Assembly: GCF_900100875.1 (NCBI RefSeq)
Contig: NZ_FNKQ01000003.1
Span: 620,001 to 684,000, forward strand
DNA length: 64,000 nucleotides
Reading direction: 5' to 3'
Source: Halopelagius longus
GTDB lineage: Archaea; Halobacteriota; Halobacteria; Halobacteriales; Haloferacaceae
Below the pieces are notes generated by a model. The model was not told where the DNA came from and searched no databases. It saw nothing but the letters and a program-made list of their open reading frames with translations. This document shows positions 58,689-64,000 of this stretch, in pieces (within the stretch, counting starts at the first letter, position 1; every line of letters begins with the position of its first letter). Both the position numbers and the translations under genes were made by a program.

Positions 58689-61283
58689 ATGTCCCCCGCA
58701 CCGAACGGCACATCTCCGCCGTGCGAGACGACGAACGAGGGCCCGACGATGGACGTTCCCGTCGGGAACCTGCTGTCGCGAGCGGAGATTGCGACGTTCG
58801 AGTTGACCCCCGACGGCACTGTGTCCGACGTTAACGAGGCGTTCACCGCCCTCACCGGGTTCGCTCGGGAGGCGCTTCTCGACCGCCCGTTCTCTCACCT
58901 CGCGGCGTCCGGACACCTGCCGCCGTCGGTGGAGACCCTCCTGCGAGAGAACGACGGCGCGGACCCCCGCGAGTCGGTGAATACCACCGCGTCGTTGGAG
59001 ACGGAGTCCGGGACCGCCGTCCTCTGTGAGGTCCACCTCCAACGGGTCGAACGACCCGACGGCGGCGAGCGATATCTCGGCGTCGTCCGGCCGAAGGGTC
59101 GCCGCGAACGCGAGGGAAGCGACGGACGCGAACGCCCCGAGGACGCGCCGGCGAAAGCGTTCGTCGCCCTCGCCGACGCCGTCCGAGACGGCATCATCGT
59201 CCTCGACGCCGACAGCCGGATACAGTACGCGAACCCCGCCGTCGAGCGGATTCTCGGCCACTCGCCCGAGGAGTTAGTCGGCGGGAGCAAGATACAGATA
59301 ATCCCCGAGCGACTCAGGGACGTCCACCTCGACGCCCTCCAGACGTACCTCGACACCGGCGAACGCAACATCGACTGGGGGTACGTCGAACTGCCGGGAC
59401 AGCACAAGGACGGCTACGAAGTTCCGCTGGGTATCTCGCTGAACGACTTCTTCTTCGAGGGAGACCGGTACTTCGTCGGCCTGTTCCGGGACATCTCGAA
59501 GCGAAAGAAGGCCGAGAGAGAACTGGCCGCGAAGGCGGCCCAACAGGAGACGGTCGCGGAGTTGGGCCACGAGGCACTCACTGCGACCGACGTCGATTCG
59601 CTCCTCGACGAAGTCGTCGGGCGCGTGGCCGACACCCTCGACGCGGAGTACTGCGAAGTGCTCGAACTGGACGCGGCCGACGGGCAGTTCCGGTTCCGCG
59701 CGGGCGTCGGGTGGGACGACGACGTCGTCGGGTCGGCGACCATCCCCGTCTCGGAGACGACGCAGGCGGGGTACACGCTCAGCACCGAACGGCCCGTCGT
59801 CGTCGAGGACTTCGAGACCGACTCCCGGTTCGACGGTGCCGACGGAATCGCCGACTTCGGCGTCCGGAGCGGAATCGACGCGATAATCGGTCCCGTGGAC
59901 GACCCGTGGGGTATCCTCGGCGTCCACGACGCGGCGGCGCGGGATTTCTCCGCGTACGACGTCCACTTCGTCGAGAACATCGCCCACATCGTCGCAACCG
60001 CGATAGACCGACACGCCTACACCCGGACGCTGGAGGTTCAGCGGGAGGAACTGGAGGCGTTGAACCGCCTGAACAGGCTCGCACAGGAGATTCAGCGGGC
60101 GATAATAACCGAGTCCTCCCGCGAGGAGATAGAGCAGTTGGTCTGTGACCGACTCGCCCGCAAGGACAACTACGCGTTCACGTGGATAGGGCAGGTGGAC
60201 TTGGCCGACCAGACGCTCACCCCCGTCGCGCGGGCGGGCGACGATAAAGGCTACGTGGACGACGTGACGGTGACCCTCGACGAACGGAAGACGGGGAAGG
60301 GGCCCGCCGGGATGGCGGTCCAGACCCGGGACGTACAGATAGTCTCCGACGTGGAGACGGACGAGGCGTTCGGACCGTGGCGGGAGGCGGCCCTCGAACG
60401 CGGCGTGCGGTCGGTCGCGACGATACCCATCGTCTACGAACAGACCGTCTACGGGGTGCTCGGCATCTACGCCGAGGAGAGAGACGCGTTCGGCCCGGAC
60501 GTGCAGTCGATCTTCGGGTCGTTCGGCGAGATGGTCGGCCACGCCATCGCCGCGGCGACGCAGAAGCACGCCCTCCTCACGAGGGAGATGACGGAGGTGA
60601 CGCTCCAGTTCCGGAACCTCGCGGACCTCTTGGACGGTCAGGAGTCGGACATCCCGCGGCTAGAGGTGTCGCAGGTGGTGCCGACCGGACAGGAGAGCTA
60701 CGTCCTCGTCGGGACGGCCCCGCCCGAATCGGAGGCGACGATTCTCGGACTCGCGGCGGGAGTGCCGTCGATTTCGGACGCGAACGTGACCGAGGTGAGC
60801 GACGACGAGTCGGAGTTCAGAGTGCGGATACGGAGTCCGCCGCTCATCTCACAGGTGGTCGCCCGCGGCGGACGCGTGAGCCGAATCGTCGTCAACGACG
60901 CCGGACTCACGGCGACGATGGAACTGCCGCCGCACGTCGAGACGGCGGAGATAGTCGAGGAGGTGAAGGCGTCGTACCCGAGCGCCGACGTCCTCCTCCA
61001 ACGGCGAAAGACGGTCGAACGGCCGGTCGTCTCCGAGAAGGGACTGCTCGAGTCGTTGACCGAACGACAGCGCACCGCTCTCGAACTGGCCTACCGCCGA
61101 GGGTACTTCGAGTGGCCGCGGAAGAACAGCGGAGAGGACCTCGCGGAGATTCTCGGCGTCTCCCCCGCGACGTTTCACCAACACCTCCGGACCAGCGAAC
61201 GGAAGCTACTGACCGAGATACTCGACGGGGCGGGACTGTCCGCTGACGCGTCCCCCGAGCGACGATCTGGGAACCGCAGTTAG
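58689..61283 (+). CDS. PAS-PAS-GAF-GAF-HTH regulator, Bat type
   Basis: An 864-residue sensor-regulator without transmembrane or kinase domains. PAS1 at about 30-130 (FELTPDGTVSDVNEAFTALTGF), PAS2 at 155-270 (ILDADSRIQYANPAVERILGHSPEELVGG), GAF1 at 280-435, GAF2 at 450-620 (highly similar to the GAF of the REC regulator at 35280), a Bat-specific module, and C-terminal HTH_10 (LTERQRTALELAYRRGYFEWPRKNSGEDLAEILG). Such proteins link light, redox or ligand cues to transcription. ATG 58749 is an alternative start. Confidence 0.94.
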   Translation: MSPAPNGTSPPCETTNEGPTMDVPVGNLLSRAEIATFELTPDGTVSDVNEAFTALTGFAREALLDRPFSHLAASGHLPPSVETLLRENDGADPRESVNTTASLETESGTAVLCEVHLQRVERPDGGERYLGVVRPKGRREREGSDGRERPEDAPAKAFVALADAVRDGIIVLDADSRIQYANPAVERILGHSPEELVGGSKIQIIPERLRDVHLDALQTYLDTGERNIDWGYVELPGQHKDGYEVPLGISLNDFFFEGDRYFVGLFRDISKRKKAERELAAKAAQQETVAELGHEALTATDVDSLLDEVVGRVADTLDAEYCEVLELDAADGQFRFRAGVGWDDDVVGSATIPVSETTQAGYTLSTERPVVVEDFETDSRFDGADGIADFGVRSGIDAIIGPVDDPWGILGVHDAAARDFSAYDVHFVENIAHIVATAIDRHAYTRTLEVQREELEALNRLNRLAQEIQRAIITESSREEIEQLVCDRLARKDNYAFTWIGQVDLADQTLTPVARAGDDKGYVDDVTVTLDERKTGKGPAGMAVQTRDVQIVSDVETDEAFGPWREAALERGVRSVATIPIVYEQTVYGVLGIYAEERDAFGPDVQSIFGSFGEMVGHAIAAATQKHALLTREMTEVTLQFRNLADLLDGQESDIPRLEVSQVVPTGQESYVLVGTAPPESEATILGLAAGVPSISDANVTEVSDDESEFRVRIRSPPLISQVVARGGRVSRIVVNDAGLTATMELPPHVETAEIVEEVKASYPSADVLLQRRKTVERPVVSEKGLLESLTERQRTALELAYRRGYFEWPRKNSGEDLAEILGVSPATFHQHLRTSERKLLTEILDGAGLSADASPERRSGNRS

Positions 61284-61519
61284 ACTGGCTGAACCTGCCG
61301 CCCCAACGGGAGAAACTCGGCCGGTTGGTGTTGGCGGACCGCGAGGCCATCCTGCTCGGGTCGATCGGCGAATCGAACGGCGCGCCCGTCGAGACGGCCA
61401 TCACGGGCGAGGACAACTCGCTCGTGATACTGATGCGGGACCTTCTCGGCAACAGACTCGACCGCCTCGACCGCCTCGACCGCCAAAGCGCCGACTTCCT
61501 CGATCACCTTCCGCTGTAG
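61250..61519 (+). pseudogene. C-terminal remnant of a TrmB-like regulator
   Basis: Directly after (and overlapping the last bases of) the Bat regulator, another frame reads TIWEPQLDWLNLPPQREKLGRLVLADREAILLGS, then ETAITGEDNSLVILMRDLLGNRLDRLDRLD, ending TAG 61517-61519. This is the C-terminal end of the haloarchaeal TrmB/ArcR-like regulator type, without any HTH or start. A stop at 61244-61246 closes the frame upstream. Probably a remnant left by rearrangement; a short GTG/ATG start within it is possible but not convincing. Confidence 0.6.
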
Positions 61520-62120
61520 TTGCTCTCGCCGCTTTTTGCCGTCCTCGGAGGTCACGAACCGCCGCGAGCGAACGCCTTCGACGGAGCCTCCCCGTTCCGA
61601 CGATTACCCGATTTCGTATAGCGTCATGAGATATATCCTGTGCGGGACCGGCGTCCGTCTCCGGTCGTCGAAAGCGGCGCGAGTGGGTCGAAAGCCGGTC
61701 GAACGGCGGAATATCGGGGTAAACCGACCGAAGCGACGAGTTCGGAGGAGGAAACGACGGGTAGCGTCCGCCCGAGTTCTCCGCGAAAGGGGAGGGTCGT
61801 ATCGCACTCGGACGCCGCCGAGTCGATGCTCTCGTGTCCCGCAGAGCGAATCCTCAGCAGAGAGAGTGAGATAATATCTGGCACAGACGTGGGGATTCGT
61901 ATACCGTTTCTAGGTGTACGAAACGGGGGTGAGTGCGCCCTCACAACCTCGGAGGAGGGGTCGCTCCACTCGCTTCCGAATCGAGTCGCGGTTTAGAGTT
62001 GCTACAGACAGAGGAATTACTCAACGTCCTTCCCCACCAACGATGCTTGGTACAGCGCGTGTTTCTCTTTCTGTGCTGGGAGAGATATATGGGTGTGTCA
62101 GTAGTAGTGTCAGAGAACGG
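61520..62120. other. 600-base gap: gene-poor, AT-richer toward the end
   Basis: No convincing gene; several frames are open but low-complexity or without homologous motifs. It contains a 7-bp hairpin (CCGTTTC at 61904-61910 with GAAACGG at 61920-61926) and TATA-like AGATATATGG at 62084-62093 before the next small gene. Confidence 0.5.
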
Positions 62121-62312
62121 ATGTCCGGTGTATCTCAACGCCGACTACTATTAATCGTCGTCGCAAGCGGTATCGCGGCGATTATGCAGGTATACAGAAT
62201 AATCGTCGGTGAAGGAGATATCTGGGCAATCGTGGCTATTGTCGGATTCTCAGTCATCGCGCTTAGCTCGGGTTGGCAACTTTGGTCTCGGCACCGACCT
62301 GACCATAATTAG
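62121..62312 (+). CDS. Small two-helix membrane protein
   Basis: A 63-residue protein starting MSGVSQRRLLLIVVASGIAAIMQVYRII, then a second helix (WAIVAIVGFSVIALSSGWQLW) and a polar HRPDHN end. The ATG at 62121 lies about 33 bases after a TATA-like box (ATATAT at 62085-62090). Codon use is less GC-rich than the core genes. No family recognised. Confidence 0.55.
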   Translation: MSGVSQRRLLLIVVASGIAAIMQVYRIIVGEGDIWAIVAIVGFSVIALSSGWQLWSRHRPDHN

Positions 62313-62731
62313 GGAAATGCGCAGTCGTACTGTTCGGCTGATTCTCCCTCTACGCTGCAAAAAAGAAGTCACGCGTCAAAATCAGCCTCCGGGTCGTGGT
62401 GCCCGGTTCGGACTTCCGGACGCGGGCGGGTCCGACCGCCTCCCTCGACGCCGCGGAGAGATGGGCCGAAAGCAGGGAGTCCGCGGCGAAGGAGGGCGCG
62501 ACGCGATACCGTCGAGACGTCGCTTCTCGGGTCGAACCAGGCAGGAACTCTCCGTCTCGCCCGGTAGTCGTTCGTGAGAGCGCCGGTGGGACGCCGGATT
62601 CGCTCGGATTTCGCGTGAGACGCCTGAAACTGCCGTTCGGAAGCGATCGAGCGTCGAAAGGGAGGTTCGGAGAGATCGCCGCGAACAACGGCATAAAGTA
62701 GATGTCGCTATACAAAATTCGGTTCGGCGGG
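62313..62731. other. 419-base gap, no convincing gene
   Basis: No gene is evident. The first part is AT-richer with an A6 run (CTGCAAAAAAGAAG at 62355-62368), the second part GC-rich without recognised motifs. The convergent UPF0261 gene ends at 62732. Confidence 0.5.
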
Positions 62732-63940
62732 CTACGTCGCCTCCACGAACTCGTGGAGTTTCTCGGCCATCGCCTCGGCGAACTCGTCGTCGTTGATGTC
62801 GGCGTCGAGTTCGACGAGTTCGACGCTCTCCGAGAGGTTCTCCCGAATCGCCTCGAAGAGGGCCTCGTCCGCCTCCGGGTGGTCGAAGTCCTCGCCCTCG
62901 GCGTCGAGCATCGAGACGCTTCGGAGGGGGAGAAACAGGGCCGTCGGCCCGGCGGCGTCGCCGAGTTTCTCCGCGAGGATGCGACCGAGTTCCGCGTTCT
63001 CCTCGGGCGTCGTCCGCATCAGCGTCACCGTCGGGTTGTGGACGTGGAGGTGCCTGTCGCGAAACTCCTCGGGCACGTCCTCCTTCGGGCCGAAGTTCAC
63101 CATGTCGAGTGCGCCGACGGAGACCACCTGCGGGATGCCGCGTTCGCCCGCCGCCTCCAAGCGGTCGGGCCCGGCGCTGAGGACGCCGCCGACGAGTTCG
63201 TCCGCCAGTTCGGTCGTCGTCGCGTCGAGGACGGCGTCGACGACGCCCTGTTCGACGAGGTTCTCCATCGCCTCGCCGCCGGTGCCGGTGGCGTGGAAGA
63301 CGATGCACTCGTAGCCGCGGTCCTCCAACCACGCCCGCGCCGCCTTCACGCAGGGCGTCGTCACCCCGAACATCGTGACGGCGACGGTCGGACTGTCGGT
63401 CACCTCGACGTCCGCCTCGTTGGTCACCATGCCGACCATCGCGAGGGCGGCGTTCGAGATGATGCGGCGGGAGAGTTGGTTCAACCCCTCGATGTCGGCG
63501 ACGGAGTATATCATCGTGATGTCGCGCGCGCCCACGTACGGGCGCGTGTCGCCGGAGGCCATCGTCGAGACGACGAGTTTCGGGACGCCGTACGGAAGCG
63601 CCCGCATGGCCGTCGTGACGACGGAGGTGTTTCCGGACCCGCCGAGGCCGAGAACGCCGTCTAAGACGCCTTCGTCGTGCAGTTCTTCGACGACGCGGGC
63701 GGCCCCGCGACCCATCGCGTCCATCGACTCCCCCCGGTCGCCCGACTCGCGGAGCGATTCGATCGTCGTCCCCGCGTAGTCCGCGACGTCGGCGTTCGTC
63801 GTGTCCGGTTCGAAGGCGGGGTCGCCCATCACGCCCACGTCCACGACGTGAACGTCCACGCCGTGGTCGGTCAACACGTCGCGGGCGAACGCGAACTCCT
63901 CGCCCTTCGTGTCGAGGGTGCCGACGAGTGCGACGGTCAC
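62732..63940 (-). CDS. Tm-1-like/UPF0261 family protein
   Basis: A 402-residue member of the UPF0261/Tm-1-like ATP-binding domain family. Signatures are TVALVGTLDTKGEEFAFARDVL at the start, GLGGSGNTSVVTTAMRALPYGVPKLVVSTMASGDTRPYVG, DIEGLNQLSRRIISNAA, VFHATGTGGEAMENL and GALDMVNFGP. The plant homologue Tm-1 blocks tobamovirus replication; the prokaryotic role is unknown. It starts at a GTG whose bases overlap the stop of the upstream gene, so it belongs to an operon continuing beyond the window. Confidence 0.9.
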   Translation of the reverse strand: MTVALVGTLDTKGEEFAFARDVLTDHGVDVHVVDVGVMGDPAFEPDTTNADVADYAGTTIESLRESGDRGESMDAMGRGAARVVEELHDEGVLDGVLGLGGSGNTSVVTTAMRALPYGVPKLVVSTMASGDTRPYVGARDITMIYSVADIEGLNQLSRRIISNAALAMVGMVTNEADVEVTDSPTVAVTMFGVTTPCVKAARAWLEDRGYECIVFHATGTGGEAMENLVEQGVVDAVLDATTTELADELVGGVLSAGPDRLEAAGERGIPQVVSVGALDMVNFGPKEDVPEEFRDRHLHVHNPTVTLMRTTPEENAELGRILAEKLGDAAGPTALFLPLRSVSMLDAEGEDFDHPEADEALFEAIRENLSESVELVELDADINDDEFAEAMAEKLHEFVEAT

Positions 63941-64000
63941 GTGCCGTCACCTCCGGCGTCTCGCGTCGGCAGTTCCCCCGGCGGGACGACGGTGCACTCT
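63937..64000 (-). CDS. C-terminal end of an upstream operon gene (partial)
   Basis: On the minus strand the frame is open from the window edge and ends at TGA (63937-63939), reading ECTVVPPGELPTRDAGGDGT. In many genomes the gene before UPF0261 encodes a TIM-barrel phosphoenolpyruvate-hydrolase-like protein; 20 residues are too few to confirm. It overlaps the next start by three bases. Confidence 0.5.
   Translation of the reverse strand, partial: ECTVVPPGELPTRDAGGDGT

Noticed and set aside
61640-61996. 118-codon plus-strand frame
   Set aside because: Ser/Arg/Glu-rich without motifs, no promoter; overlaps equally open frames on the other strand.
62350-63950. Minus-strand 522-codon frame opposite and beside the UPF0261 gene
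   Set aside because: Arg-rich out-of-frame reading of the UPF0261 gene extended into intergenic DNA.

Overview
The window is chromosomal DNA from a haloarchaeon (class Halobacteria). The evidence is very high GC, strongly acidic proteins, an archaeal information-processing gene set (aIF1A, aIF6, RIO1, thermosome, prefoldin alpha, L31e, L39e, L18Ae, SRP54/FtsY, RadA, NMD3-like protein), Bat-type HTH regulators, HalOD1 domains, Tat lipoproteins and several haloarchaea-only families. Most starts sit 26-31 bases after a TATA-like box, as expected for leaderless haloarchaeal transcripts. The content looks most like Haloferacales (Haloferax/Halogeometricum type), but genus cannot be fixed by eye. 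No plasmid-like backbone, intact transposase, CRISPR array or provirus was found; this is mostly core chromosome.  Layout. 1-4.4 kb: hydrolase tail, aIF1A, RIO1 kinase, KH protein and thermosome. 4.6-7.4 kb: Tat lipoprotein, mini zinc ribbon, a tRNA-Arg(UCU) beside truncated copies of its own 3' end, YccF protein, and an overlapping kinase-like/UPF0201 pair. 7.4-11.1 kb: gamma carbonic anhydrase, HalOD1 protein, GATE-domain membrane protein, and two adjacent half-size MgtE proteins. 11.4-15.9 kb: an overlapping DUF4129 / membrane / DUF58 / membrane operon with a convergent MoxR AAA ATPase. 16.1-22.2 kb (minus strand): SRP54, then the L39e-L31e-aIF6-L18Ae-prefoldin-FtsY series. 22.3-27 kb: DMT transporter, RNA cyclic phosphodiesterase, TPR/DUF424 pair, SufS and SufU. 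27.2-34.6 kb: RadA, PspAB-HtpX, epimerase, NMD3-like protein and an Fe-S XPD/DinG-type helicase. 35.3-37.4 kb: response regulator plus REC-GAF-Bat regulator operon. 38-44 kb: YkgJ protein, NmrA-type protein, a cluster of haloarchaea-specific orphans (DUF5786, DUF5784, DUF5789) and a PHP phosphoesterase. 45-57 kb: tetrapyrrole genes hemB, hemL and hemC-cobA-hemD, interspersed with amt-glnK, a CPBP protease homologue and a PhoD phosphatase. 57-64 kb: archaeal RecJ-like protein, a large PAS-PAS-GAF-GAF-Bat regulator, a regulator remnant, an AT-richer gene-poor stretch, and a Tm-1-like/UPF0261 protein.  How the genes work together. Three themes dominate: ribosome biogenesis and protein targeting/folding; tetrapyrrole synthesis from glutamate-1-semialdehyde to uroporphyrinogen III and precorrin-2; and sensing/regulation by paralogous Bat-type regulators, amt/glnK and HalOD1.  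Most notable observations: (i) two copies of a double-hairpin palindromic element inside the coding sequence of the FtsY acidic domain, with stem bases that covary between copies; (ii) repeated tRNA-Arg 3'-end fragments next to the tRNA; (iii) a four-cysteine insertion (C-x3-C-x5-C-x5-C) in HemL; (iv) a membrane-protein gene with two compensating frameshifts; (v) a DUF5784 protein with a possible nuclease-like core. I saw no clear complete novel defence or biosynthetic system.
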